From contig JANUWF010002024.1 in assembly GCA_026120185.1 (NCBI GenBank), positions 558,001-622,000 of the forward strand: 64,000 nt of DNA. Reading direction: 5' to 3'. Positions 1 through 11,289 of the stretch are shown here, in pieces (within the stretch, counting starts at the first letter, position 1; every line of letters begins with the position of its first letter). A model generated the notes under the pieces. The model saw only the letters and a list, made by a program, of their open reading frames with translations, was not told the DNA's origin and did no database searches. A program made the translations under genes and the position numbers. Source of the DNA: Voacanga thouarsii (lineage: Eukaryota > Streptophyta > Magnoliopsida > Gentianales > Apocynaceae).

Positions 1-309
1 ATGCCTCCTATCTACTCCAAAAGTAACAAAAATAGAAGTATAACATCTAGTTTTTCTCCCAAAAGTGCTTGTCAATAAACAAAAAGCACTATATATATCT
101 CCTATTCACTTGATCCCAAAAGTAACAGTTCAAAAAAAATAGATCATGCACCATCTTGTACTTGCAAAAAGTGTTAGGTTGCACCAAGATCATGCACCTT
201 CCTTGAAAACCTACAGTAAAAGAAAATAGAAACATTTACCCAATCAATTTTTATTTGCAGTTAACATCTCTCCCAAAATAATGATCCCATTATAACAACA
301 AAGCCATGA

Positions 310-570
310 AAATGCATTGCATTGCATATGTGTGCGTGAGAGAGTAATATGATGTCCTTGATCAGCAGAACAAATGTAAAGCATCCACACAGCTAATCAG
401 TCTCAGTATGTACCACCATCAGCAACATGACATCAATTGTCAATTTTCAAAACCACATAAAGCAACATAAAAGAAGCACTTATTGCTAATGCATTGCATA
501 TGTGTGTGAGAGAGAGTGATATGAGGTCCTTATCAATAGCACAAATGTAAAGCATCCAGCTAATCATTTG
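310..570. repeat. Direct repeat of about 80 bp, copies at about 310-392 and 488-562
   Basis: Each copy has ATGCATTGCATATGTGTG, then a GAGAGAG run, a GATATGA(T/G)GTCCTT word, and CACAAATGTAAAGCATCCA or a close variant. The copies are separated by about 100 bp of unrelated sequence. They lie in the non-coding 3' region of CACTA-1. No gene is seen in bases 1-1,700; apart from these repeats the stretch is AT-rich with no coding signal. Confidence 0.7.
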
Positions 571-1204
571 AAACATATTGTTCTAAAAATTTGCAGGAAT
601 AGAATTTATGGAGTCAAAGCTCCTAGAATATTTCAGACTTCTAGTACAGGCAAAACATATTTTCTTCTTAAAGCAGCTTACGTCCTCAGGTTGTATGTAT
701 GTAGATTGATTCAAATGGGAATAATTATAGAAGAAAAAAGGCATTAGCTATATATCAAACATTGCTTGGACAAAGACAAAATAAAGAAATATGATTTCAA
801 ATCCGTTCAAATGAAATTGGTTTGTAGATAGATATTGAGCTTTGTTGATGTCTCTTAGGATTTTCCTTGAATTATAACTAGAAACAATCAAACCAACCTA
901 AAGATCAGAGGTTGATAATACAAATCATCCGCATTTACATCATTCAATCCAACAACAAAGTGCAGGAGTCCAGTCATCATTGCACGATTGTGCTGTAAGC
1001 ATTTGAAAGAGAATCACTAATTATACATACATCACAGTAACTGATTCCTTTAAGGCACCAACACCCACACCTATAAAAAAGAACCAAGAAAAATGAGTAT
1101 AAGGTTGTTCTTGTGAAAAGAAAAGAAAAGAAGGAAACAAAAAACTCATTTATGTTCAATCATGTCAGAATCACAAGATCACCATGAAAATAGTTTACCA
1201 ATAG

Positions 1205-1266
1205 CACCCCCCACCCCAACACACAACCCCCCCCCCCACACACACACACAAAAAAAAAAAAAAAAA
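1205..1266. repeat. Low-complexity C-rich / (CA)n / poly-A tract
   Basis: Runs of C, then CACACACA, then about 17 A residues. It is a simple-sequence tract and a place where assembly length is unreliable. Confidence 0.9.
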
Positions 1267-1713
1267 TGAGGACAATGACTCATCATAAAAATAGATCATC
1301 AGCAAGATCATGCACCTTCTTGTACTTGCAAAAAGTGTTAGGTTGCACCAAGATCATGCACCTTCCTTGAAAACCTGCAGTAAAAGAAAATAGAAACATT
1401 TACCCAATCAGTTTTTATTTGCAGTTAACATCTCTCCCAAAATAATGATCCTATAATAACAATAAAGCCATGAAAATGACACACAAAACTAACCTTTATT
1501 CTCAACTTAATTACTCATTCCTAGCTAAACTTGCGTTGAATATCAAAAGGACCACATATGCAAGTGAAAAAAATAAAATTTACATATAGTAGAGCAACCA
1601 TGAGTTGGCAAACAAGATAATATTTCAACTATTTCAAGAAACAATTTTCATCAAATGATCCTTGTAACTTGGACATACGAAGCATAACATACCAAATTAC
1701 ATATAGAAGCTTA

Positions 1714-3530
1714 TCATACCAAATGACAAGGATATGCAATGCTTTCCCCAAGTGCATCTCCGATTGTCTTGAATGCCCCATATGGCCTAATCAATTCTTC
1801 TTCCCACTCAAATGGACATAATATCTTTACTTCACACCAATGCTGTCCCAAGTGCATTCCTCCAACTTCTGTAGCTGAATCCAAACTTTGAATGATTCCC
1901 TTGGCTACTTTTTTAGAGTTCTCAAACATGCTCACAAGGAAAACATTATCACCAACCTAAAAACCAAATTCAATCATTATTCAATTGAAATTTACATAAA
2001 TTAGATCACCCACACCCAATTTTTAACCAAAAAATCAGAATTAACTTTTATATTATTTGTTTTCTAGCTTTGTGCTCACCTTAAGACTCTGAGAAGTAAC
2101 AAATGAAGGAACGGTATAATGCCCCATTTGTCCTCCACTTTGCTGTTCAAGTCTAGATGTTAAATCAGCAAGTTGTGTAGCTTGTTCACCAATTTTTAAA
2201 TTTTGTTGAGTGATACTATCCTCTAGCCTCTTTATGGTGGCCTCACTCTCCTTGACAATGCGGTAACATGTTGTAGCACTAGGGATAGGACAAAAAAGAT
2301 CTGATGGTGATGGTCCCAAACCACACATACGAACTCTTCCAAGTGGATCTTTACCAAAAACCTTGGAAAATGAATCATCAGCACTAATAGGGTCTAGTGA
2401 TCCATCTGGAAGTTAACTTCGATGCTCTCTCAATTGCACCTAATAAATCAAAGCAAAACAAATTAGCATCGTATACTAACTTGAAAATCACATTTATTTA
2501 TTGTCAATAAGCAATGGACGGATTGCGACTTACTAGTTTTTCCCTTACTATCTCAGTAGTTGCTTCTCCAATCTCATTAGTGTGACAAGCATCAAACAGT
2601 TCTGCCCGTGATGGGACATGTCCCAATTCAACTTTCTATAAAATTAGTTATGTATTCATTGGTGAAACCTTGGGCATAAATCCCAAAAAAATATGGTGTC
2701 AAATAAGCTTTCAACATGGACTAAAATTGGGAAAGAATTAGGAAATTACCATCTCTTGTTCAACTTCTGCAAAGCTTAATTTTCTAGTAGTCTGATTTGT
2801 TGTCTTCGCTTGTCTATGCCTCTTATTTCTTTCACTAAGAACTTGCTTTTTTTCCAGAAAAAACAGAAACAGAAAAAAATAAGGAGCAATTAGACAACAT
2901 CCTTGAAATGAGCAAGATTCCTTGTTCTAACCTTTGCATCATTTGTATTCCAGCAAGACACGACGTTGTTCCATTGATCTTCGACAACACGAGTCGGCCT
3001 ATTTGCTGCTACATTGTCAACTGACATATTGGATTTATAATGTTCAGCCTTGACTCTTGATTTCCAATTTCTTCTCTTTTTACCTAATGACTTCAAAATC
3101 CAAATTTATGCACCTGGAGGTATCTCGAATCTCTCCTATACAAATTTGATTGTCATTGATCACTCATAAATTGCTATGAAATAATATAAAGTATTTTACA
3201 AAGTAAAACATTTATAATAGTTGTAAATGAGGCAAACACTCATTGTGGCATACCTTTACGAGTCTAAGCATCTCATCTTTCTTTGTTTGAGGTACCATAC
3301 GCCAATTATTAACATCAAGTGGGGCATACCTTCCAGTTCTTGAAATAGTTCCCAAGAACTCTGTAAGTGTTTTTTTATTAGGACCAAATGGTTGTCCGCG
3401 ATTATTCTACCCAACTGTAATAAGTGGGTCACCCTCTTTATGAGCCCAAAGATCAGGCATATGTGTACGTCCTCTCGTTTTCTTTATCATTTCAGCACCA
3501 CCATTTTCATTCCCTAAAAAGAAAGTACAT
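1714..3530 (-). pseudogene. CACTA-1 TNP1-type protein (plant transposase, Ptta/En/Spm family), broken multi-exon gene
   Basis: In En/Spm-like elements the second gene makes a DNA-binding accessory protein. Reading right to left, coding blocks appear at about 3,500-3,250 (includes RGRTHMPDLW and NNWRMVPQTKKDEM), 3,135-2,890 (KKRRNWKSRVKAEHY, then a Trp-rich PTRVVEDQWNNVV), 2,860-2,750, 2,636-2,535 (PSRAELFDACHTNE) and 2,440-2,060 (RVRMCGLGPSPSDL followed by a coiled-coil-like SITQQNLKIGEQ). A last block at 1,945-1,714 has EVGGMHLGQHWCEV and LIRPYGAFKTIGDALG, the conserved C-terminal domain often found with Ptta transposases. Gaps between blocks have plausible splice signals. In-frame stops inside blocks at about 3,409 and 2,415 indicate decay. 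Family assignment is firm; the exact exons are not. Confidence 0.75.
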
Positions 3531-3659
3531 ACATTTAGTGGAACACAAAGGAAGAATATGATAAGCTTAAAAAGAAATTCATTTGTTCAAGCTACAGAAG
3601 AAATTCATAGTTATGCAATTTATACCAATGTATAGCAGAAAATTTCAAAACATTTTCAG

Positions 3660-5060
3660 CCATTTATGAGTCCACAATAAGTCATGATACTCAATCCAAA
3701 ACCAACTCAAATCCTCCAATTAGACAACACAATCACTCCTCAATCAATCTCCCTTGCCAAAACAGTTTAAACAGTTATGCTAGAGTTGAAATCAGGCCCC
3801 TAAGCTAACATTCAAGCTACGTAACCGAATCGAATAGTACGTAATGTAACGTAACCAAAATAGGAAAAAAACAGTTCAAGTTTTTGCAACAGAACAGAGC
3901 TGAACTCAACCCAAAAAAAAATAGAATAGAACTCTGAAATCTACAATACAGAAGAGAACAGAATAAAAAAAAAAAAAGAACAGAACAATACAGATATAAA
4001 ACAATTCAGATATAAAAAACTGAACAATACAGAAGAGAATAGAATAAAAAAAAAGATCAGTTCAGATTTGCCGTAACCGAATCGAATTGAATCGAAATCG
4101 CTTCTTAAAACAGCTTCGAAATCAAGAACAGAAGAGTACAGAACATAACAGGGCATTGACAAAAATAGTCCAGAAATCTGCAACCCAGAACAGAAAAAAA
4201 AAAAACAAAACAAAACAGTTCAGAAATCTGCAACTGAACAGAATAGAACAGGAAAATCAGAACAGAGCCGGAAAAAAAAAAAGAAACAGTTCAGATTTAT
4301 GCAACAAAACTGAATTGAACTGAACAAAAAAAAAAAAAACAGTTCTGAAATCTACAAAAGAAAAGTCCAGAACATAATAGAACAAAAAAAAAAAAAAACA
4401 GTTCATATATCAAAAACGGAAGAATACAAAACAGAACATAACAGGAAAAAAAACAGTTCTGATATAAAAAACAGAACAATATGGAACAGAACAGAGTAAA
4501 AAAAAAAGATCAGTTCATGTTTCTGCAATAGAACAGAACAGAATTGAAATCTGCAACTGAAAACAGTTCTGAAATCAAGAACAGAAGAGTACAAAATAAA
4601 ATAGAGCATTGACCAAAACAATCCAGAAATCTGCAACCCAGAACAGAAAAAACAAAACAAAACAAAACAGTTCAGAAATCTGCAACTGAAATGAATAGAA
4701 CAGGGGAAAAAACAAGCTCGTAAATCGCCTCTATGCCGCTCAAACAATCTTCAATAAGTCATGATACTCAATTAAAAATCAACTCAAATCAGTCAATTAG
4801 ACAGCACAATCACTCCTCAATCAATCTCCCTTGCCAAAACAGTATGAACCATTCTCCAATCAAAACAGTATAAGCCAAAATAATGCAGAAAATTTCAGTA
4901 GTTGCTGGACCTCCAAAGCAATAAAATTCCCAACACAATCACTCCTCAATCAATCTTCCTTGCCAAAACAGTGTAAACCATTCTCCAATCAAAACAGTAA
5001 AATTCTCTGGCCCCAAAACAGTAAAATTCTCCAACAAAATCACAACAAAAACAGTCCAGA
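3660..5060. repeat. Nested direct repeats with purine-rich, low-complexity DNA upstream of TNP1 exons
   Basis: A block of about 150 bp (GAAATCAAGAACAGAAGAGTAC through GCAACCCAGAACAG) occurs at about 4,110-4,260 and again at 4,558-4,706. A second block (AATAAGTCATGATACTCAA through CTTGCCAAAACAG) occurs at about 3,675-3,770 and 4,750-4,845, with its last part again at 4,935-4,985. Between them are many GAACAG/AACAGTTC words with long A runs. The long reading frames in this tract are phenylalanine/serine-rich on one strand and asparagine/lysine-rich on the other. They are artefacts of composition, so I do not annotate a protein. Confidence 0.75.
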
Positions 5061-5456
5061 AATCTGCCCCCTTTGCTTCTATTAACTTTTTCATGGTCAC
5101 GGTTCATATTGGATTTTAATACCTTCATGTGTTTCTGGCTATGTTACTGTCACATTTGTATCGCCTTTTCTTCTAGTCCTTCGAGCCATACCTGAAAAGG
5201 AAACAAAAAAATAATTTTAATGTAGCGAAAACAAGAGGTAGTATTTAGTACATTCACATGTATGAACCATTCTCCATTCAACTGGACAAAGCACAATATG
5301 AACATAAAAACCAAGATATATTTATCAAATACTTGGAAATCTCAATGCCATCAAAATTCAGTCATGATCATATATATATATAAATGACTGATAATATTCC
5401 AAAATCCTATCAAATCTGGATAACATAACAGCTAACATTCAGTAGCTATCAATTGA

Positions 5457-8400
5457 TCATTCTATATCTGAAGGTAAGTATACATCAATAGCATCCAGAT
5501 AATTCATATCATATTTTTCCCTCGATGTCGTGGTGATAGCAACATGCCACCTTTTCTGAAATTGATCTTCAACATAGAACACTTGCTTTGCTTGAGATGC
5601 AAGAATAAATGGCTCATTGTGGTGCTTTACACTACTAAAATTAGTTACAGTGAAGCTATCTTCATCTTGCTTCAATCTTGTTCCCTTGGAAACCCAATCG
5701 CATTCAAACAAAATAACTTTGTGATCTCCGGTGTAATCCAATTCAATAATGTTCTGCAATACTCCATAGTACACCATTTCTCCTGCAATAGGATTGTTAT
5801 CTTTGGAACTTGAGAAGCTTGAAACTGTTGCATTGACAACAACTCCACTATTTTGAGTCTTTCTTCTTTTCTCCAACATTTTGGTATGAAACCTAAAGCC
5901 ATTCACCAAACATCTCTTATACTTCTTTCCTACGAGATTTAGACCCCTAGCAAGCAACTTCAAATCTGTCATTATTGGATCATCATCAACCAATGACAAT
6001 TCGCCAACCTGATAAGGTGTACTTGTCAAGAATTTAAATTTAAAAAACAAAAATAATTAAAAAACAGAACCACTACTTACAGTTTTAGAGAACCATACGG
6101 CAAAATTTTCACTATGAATTCTCTCAATTTCATGCTTTGAAACCCGAGGAAGTTCTCTTTTCACAATGTCGAGGTGTTGGCTGCAAAATTATATATGTTT
6201 TTTCAGAATCACTTTTTAAATTTTTTTCTTCGAAAGATAAATCCCATTAAGAATGGTACTTACTCAATATATGGTTTCACAGCATCACTATTAAACAATA
6301 CATATCTATGTCCCTTTCTTAATATCTCATCATTCAATGTCACTGCAACTCCTTTTCCAAATAGACGCGCAGATGGTGAAAAAACATCCAAGCCAATTCT
6401 CTCTACTACATCTTCATCATTTCGAGAGAGTCGGTTAAATCTTGTTTCAACATCATTTGCAAAATAGAGAGAACAAAATGCTAAACACTCTTCTGCCAAA
6501 TATCCTTCAGCAATAGAACCTTCAGGCCTTCGTCTATTGCGGACATATGATTTCAAAGTGCATAAGTACCTAACAAGATTACCCATAAGAATTTTAAAGT
6601 TAATAAAAATTTTAAGAATCAAATGGGATGTAATTCATAATGATCAAGATTAAAACCTCTCAATTGGATACATCCAACGATAGTGTTCTGGTCCAGCTAA
6701 CTTTACCTCAGTAGCCAAATGAACACAAAGATGTACCATAACATCAAAAAATGATGGGGGAAATAACTTTCCAACTGGCAAAGAATGACAACAATATCTT
6801 TCTCCAAACGGACAAGGTTTCGAGGGTCAAGAACCTTAGAACATAATTCCCTAAAATATTGGCTTAACTTCATCAAAGTAGCCCGGACCTCTTTTTTTAA
6901 GGTTTTCCTCAAAGATAACGGTAGAAGTTGCTGCATTAAAATGTGATAATCATGACTCTTAAGTCCAGAAATTTTTGGAGGCTTTAATTGAACACCCCTT
7001 GATATATTTGATGCATAACCATCTAGAACCTTCAACTTCTTGAGAATGTTACAAAATATCGCCTTCTCTTTTTTGTTTAAGACGTAGCAAGTAGGAGGTA
7101 AAGTTGTTTTTCCCAACTCATCTTCAATAGGATGAAGCTCTGCTCTTATACCCATTTCTTTTAGGTCCTGTCGTGTTTTGTAATCTTTCACCTTATCTGA
7201 ATCCATCAACAAATTAACCACTTTCTCACAAACATTTTTTGTGATATGCATGACATCAAGGTTATGAGGCACTATATTATCCTTCCAATAAGGCAGCTAA
7301 AAAAAAAAAAAAATGCTCTTCTTCTTCCAATTGAATGGCATCTTTTGATTGTTAGAAACTAATTTACCAAATTTAGTGTCAAACCCTTCTAACTGTCCTA
7401 AAGTCAGGGAACCTGTCACTTTAGGAGGTGGATCTCTATGTTCTTTGGTACCATCGAAAGAATGGGAGTCATCTCGAAATGGATGATTTTTTTCGAGAAA
7501 TCGACGGTGTCCCATATAGCATTGCTTTCCACTATGTTTTAGCCACTTTGAACATGTATGCTCATGACAAACTGGGCATGCAAACTCTCCTTTAGTGCTC
7601 CATCCAAATAGCATTGCATAACCAGGAAAGTCACTAATAGTCTATAATAAAGCAGCCCGCATCTGAAAATTTTCCTTCAATGATGCATCATATGTGTTCA
7701 CGCCAATATCCCACAATTCCTTTAGCTCTTGCAATGAGTGGCTGCAAATATATGTCAATATTATTTCCAGGAGATAAAGGACCAGGTATACGTAGCGACA
7801 ACATGAAATGTGGTTGTTTCATTCACATCCAATGTGGCAAATTATATGGCATTAAGATCACTGGCCATGTACTATGAGCTACACTCATATTCTTAAAAGG
7901 ATTGAACCCGTTTGATGCTAACCCTAACCTCACATTACGAGATTCTTTAGTAAATTCGGGATGCTTAACATCAAAATACTGCCACGCTGTCGAATCTGCT
8001 GGATGCCTCATATACCCATCCTTGGTGCGACCTTCAGCATGCCATCGCATATCAGCTGCAATCTTACGTGACATAAACAGACGTTGTAATCTAGGCTTCA
8101 AAGGAAAGTGCCACATGACCTTTTTCGCGATCTTTCTTTTCTCACTAGTAGGATCATCTTCTGATGTAACTCACTGTGTTTCATTACATGTTTTGCACAC
8201 AATAGAAGATTGGTTTCCTCCCCAATACAAGGTACAATCATTGGGACAAGCATCATACTTCTCATTTCCTAATCCTAAATCTTTTATCACTTTCTTTGCC
8301 TCGTAGTATGACTTTGGTAATTCCACATCGAATGCCTCTCTTAGCAGATCAAGCAGTATAGCAAAGATCTTATCAGACATTTTCCCAAGACACTTCAAAT

Positions 8401-8887
8401 GAAGTAGTTGTATTAAAAAAGATAGCTTGGAAAACTTTTTACACCCAGGATATAGTTCCTGTTGAGAATCATCAAGTAATTTATAGAATTTCTCAGCTTC
8501 TAAGTTTGGCTTTTCATTCCCAAAAGCACTGGAATTGGCCATTTCATCATCTTCATCATGAATTCCAAATGCATCGTGCACTAAATCATCTACATCGTCA
8601 ATAGGATTTGAAGTCCTATGGAAGACATTGGCCGTCTAGCTTGTAGTATCATGGAAAGAGCTTTCTCCGTGAGCTATCCATTGGGTGTAACCACTAATGA
8701 ATCCCTTACACCTTAAGTGAACCTCTACATCTTCCCTTCTCAAACTTATACCATTTTTACATGTTTTGCATGGGCATAATATTGTCCCATCCACATTTGA
8801 ATTAGAGAAAGCAAAATCAAGGAAGTCTTGCAACCCTTTCCTATATCCTTTACCTATTCTTGACAACTTCATCCAGCTTTTATCCAT
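5457..8887 (-). pseudogene. CACTA-1 TNP2-type transposase, few lesions
   Basis: This is the main transposase of the element. The start at 8,887 gives MDKSWMKLSRIGKG, the conserved opening of the transposase-associated domain, with CPCKTCKN and HGE further on. The Transposase_21 core follows from about 8,110: MRWHAEGR, RLGLASNGFNPF, WPVILMPYNLP, TISDFPGYAMLFGWS and ACPVC. Next are NLDVMHITKNVCEKV, a DUF4218 region (YRWMYPIERYLCTLKSYVRN, exon at about 6,570-6,260) and a DUF4216 C-terminus (5,457-6,010) ending at a stop at 5,457. Lesions: in-frame stops at 8,636, 8,171, 7,823, 7,642 and 7,297 (the last beside an A14 run), and 1-bp frameshifts near 7,735 and 6,770. The stops at 8,171 and 7,642 fall where tryptophan is expected. 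Short introns lie between 6,665 and 6,575, 6,260 and 6,180, and 6,080 and 6,010. Apart from these the whole gene is readable, so the decay looks recent. Confidence 0.88.
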
Positions 8888-9955
8888 AATATTAGGTCTG
8901 AGAAAATGTATACAAACAGCCCAAAATAACTAAGTAATTTCCAAAATTAGTAGAACATTAAAGCAAATATAATTCCTTTCCTACAAAAGAACAAAAATCA
9001 AACTTCAAAATTAAAGAAAAAGAAATAATACCAATATTCTTATACATCACACACTAGAACATAAGGATCACTCATCGTTCATGTAACAAAGGTACATGAA
9101 ATAAAGTTCAACTTTATTAATTTTGCAAACCACATGAAATAAAGTTCAGTTTTTACCATATCAACTTTTTATTTTTATAATACTTAAAATATAAAAACAT
9201 ATTTAGCATGACAAGAGAAACATAAAATGACACGAGCAACCAAAAAAGGAAAAAGGGGAATAGATGAGAAAAGGAAAGAATACACAAGACTTTGCCAATT
9301 GTCCCTACTTCCATAAGCAATTCACCATTTACTAGTTTAGTGGTAAGAGTTATTTTTTACACTATCGTTGAAAGCAAAGGGTAAATAATGATTACATTTA
9401 ATTTAGAGAATATCCACAAGAATTATTAACGATCACCTACCATAAAGTACCCTAAAGAATGTGAAAATGATGAAATGTCTCTTGAGATTCTTTAAAAATG
9501 AAAGAATTGGTGATCACTTACCACTTCATTGGATTCTCTTAATAATTTTTGACTAAGGTCATACACTAAAATACAATCATCCCTCACCTTTCAATGTACA
9601 ACCACACCTAACAGTCTATAAAAAGGAATCACCCCTCACCTTTCTTTTTATTCCCGACACTATAAGAAGGAATTTAGCTCTCATTTTCAGCTGTGCATTT
9701 TCTTTTCCTTTTCCTTTCTTTTCCTACTCTAATTCCACCAAAAATTTTTCTTCTAATTTCTGGAATTGGGATTGGCAATTTGACTAGACTAGTGTTGGAA
9801 CAGGGTTAAGCACAACAACCATAGGGGAAAAGGGAATGCATAGGTTTTTGCAACATGTAAATAGATTTTCAGCTGAGGCTAAAGATGATCAACTAGTAAT
9901 CTCAAGGGAAAATGAAAAAAAAAAAGGCATGGAACCATAATTTGATCGAACCTCA
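8888..9955. other. Non-coding region upstream of CACTA-1 TNP2
   Basis: AT-rich sequence between the TNP2 start and the captured uL30 fragment. It should hold the TNP2 promoter (minus strand), but no convincing site can be singled out. The right half has a plus-strand TATA-like box at 9,615 and a pyrimidine-rich tract at 9,695-9,726, which could come with the captured host DNA. A short open stretch at about 9,838-9,930 on the plus strand is discussed in the findings. Confidence 0.5.
9615..9626 (+). promoter_or_regulatory. TATA-like box, possible promoter of the captured segment
   Basis: TCTATAAAAAGG on the plus strand, followed about 80-100 bp later by a long CTTTTCC-type pyrimidine tract, as in many plant 5' leaders. 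It lies about 430 bp upstream of the uL30-like exon on the same strand. Sequence match only; there is no evidence that it is used. Confidence 0.25.
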
Positions 9956-10047
9956 TTGTATAAAGCCAAAACATGCCTAAGAAATGTAATTCGCAGTAGC
10001 CTACTAACAACAGAATCTCTGGACACACTAACCAAGTCAAGTTCTTG

Positions 10048-10505
10048 CACCCCAAAAACTATACTTTTATCCTTAGCTCAATACTATACTTTTATCCATA
10101 GGTACCCCAATGTTAAGAGTACAAGAGACTTGATTTACAAGAAAGGTGTTGGAAAACTTAACAAGCAGAGAGTTCCTTTAACATATAACAATATTATTGA
10201 ACAGGTATTTGACATACCTCACTTGTTGTTTTATGTGTTCTGGTTTATTTTTGTGGTGGAATAACATGTTCTGCTAACTCTCATGTCAGGCATTAGGTGA
10301 ACACACTACAATCTGTTTAGAAGATATTGTAAATGAGATCACAATTTTGGGCCATCATTTCAAGGAGGTAACTAGTTTTCTTTGCCATTTTGCACTCAAC
10401 AAGCCAGAAAAGGCATTGCAGGACAAGAAGAAACGATACAATGATGGAGGGGACTCTGGAAACCGTGAGAATGACATCAATGAGTTACTTAGCAGGATGA
10501 ATTAA
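10048..10505 (+). pseudogene. RPL7: Captured ribosomal protein uL30 (60S L7 / L7-1-like) C-terminal fragment
   Basis: The plus strand encodes [20 protein letters not shown] then [13 protein letters not shown], ending in CAG at 10,204. After an 85-bp GT...AG intron it continues ALGEHTTICLEDIVNEITIL, HHFKEV, LNKPEKAL and GGDSGNRENDINELLSRMN with a stop at 10,503-10,505. This is the C-terminal part of eukaryotic uL30. The LNKP and GGDSGNRE words look closer to the plant L7-1 paralogue than to canonical L7. The part before RYPNVKS is diverged, with only HPKT at about 10,048 recognisable, and the N-terminal half is missing. The last exon is fully open. It lies inside CACTA-1, opposite to TNP2, so it is best explained as host DNA taken up by the transposon. 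A retained intron argues against an mRNA-derived retrocopy. Confidence 0.85.
10205..10289 (+). other. Intron retained in the captured uL30 fragment
   Basis: 85 bp, with donor CAG|GTATTT and acceptor TGTCAG|GCA. Splicing joins the codons for IIEQ to ALGEH in frame, as in the uL30 family. Plant-typical T-rich interior. Confidence 0.8.
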
Positions 10506-10899
10506 CACAACAAAGGAAGTCCTACACTAGAATGAAGATACAAATATGAAGCAAAAATTTCAGTCGGAAACATTCTGTGGCTAAAACCCATGAAAAATCA
10601 GTGATATTGAGCTAAAATTAGAGGGGGAAAAAACACAAAATCAAAAGTCGTAGTTGCAATACAAGCTCAAACGAAATATCAAATTCATTCAACAACGAAG
10701 AAAAGCTCAAAAATTTGTAGTGACAAAAACCCATTTAACAACATCTATGCAAAATCGAAACAAAAAACCAATTAAAATCTGAAGTCATACCTTAACACAA
10801 CTGTCGAAGGTGTTTTCCTAGCAAAGATTGCAATTTTGTAACCCGTAAACTCTACTACAATGAATCATCCACGCATTTGCCATATTTTACAATCCATTT
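10506..10899. other. CACTA-1 5' non-coding region
   Basis: AT-rich sequence right of the uL30 fragment with several AAAATC and AAACCCA words but no open frame of note. Nothing else is recognised. Confidence 0.5.
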
Positions 10900-11105
10900 G
10901 ATTTTTCTCTCGTCAATCAAAGGTGGAATGGTGTGGAGGAGATGGGTCTGTTCGAGCAACACTCTCTGATTTTTCTCTCGCCAACCAGAGGTGGAATGGT
11001 GTGGAGGAGATGGGGCTGTTCGAATACACTGAAGACTCTCTGATTTTTCACTCAAAACCAGAGACGGAGAAGATTGTGGAGAAGACGGCTCTGTTCGTCG
11101 AGGAC
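10900..11105. repeat. Three tandem imperfect repeats of 64-78 bp near the CACTA-1 5' end
   Basis: Units at 10,900-10,977, 10,978-11,041 and 11,042-11,105 each begin GATTTTTC(T/A)CTC and carry a CCAGAGGTGGAATGG-type word and a CTGTTCG word. The third unit is the most diverged. They lie about 300 bp inside the terminus, where CACTA elements usually carry promoter or first-exon sequence for their genes. Confidence 0.75.
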
Positions 11106-11289
11106 TGAAGAGTGAAGACTTTGACTTTTTTTTTTTTTGTTTATTTCTCTAATTTTCATTTCTTCCCTCGCTTTTTTTCTCTCAACCTTCGGGTATGGCG
11201 CGAAATGGGTTGGTCACTGTTGTTTTCACACGAGCAGCATTGTTTTTCCTCCCAAATTGTTAAGTTTCTGTGCATATGTTTTTAAAACT

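Larger units (their letters stand above)
138..1480. repeat. Direct duplication of about 175 bp, copies at 138-314 and 1,302-1,478
   Basis: Both copies run from an AGATCATGCACC word through a TTAACATCTCTCCC word to AAGCCATGAAAATG, with only scattered differences. They lie about 1.16 kb apart in the non-coding 3' part of CACTA-1, beyond the TNP1 stop. Only the first copy is followed by the GCATTGCATATGTG block. This is a segmental direct repeat inside the element, not an LTR pair: it has no TG...CA ends and no primer site. Confidence 0.8.

Noticed and set aside
3941..4747. Long Phe/Ser-rich reading frames on the minus strand and Asn/Lys-rich ones on the plus strand
   Set aside because: They come from A-rich GAACAG repeats; composition alone keeps the frames open. 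No domain or start context supports a gene.
10304..10315. CACTACAATCTG as a CACTA terminus
   Set aside because: It falls inside codons of the uL30 exon (HTTIC) and has no subterminal repeats or matching partner.
10048..10505. An intact ribosomal protein gene
   Set aside because: Only the C-terminal part is recognisable; the N-terminal half is missing and the sequence before RYPNVKS is diverged.
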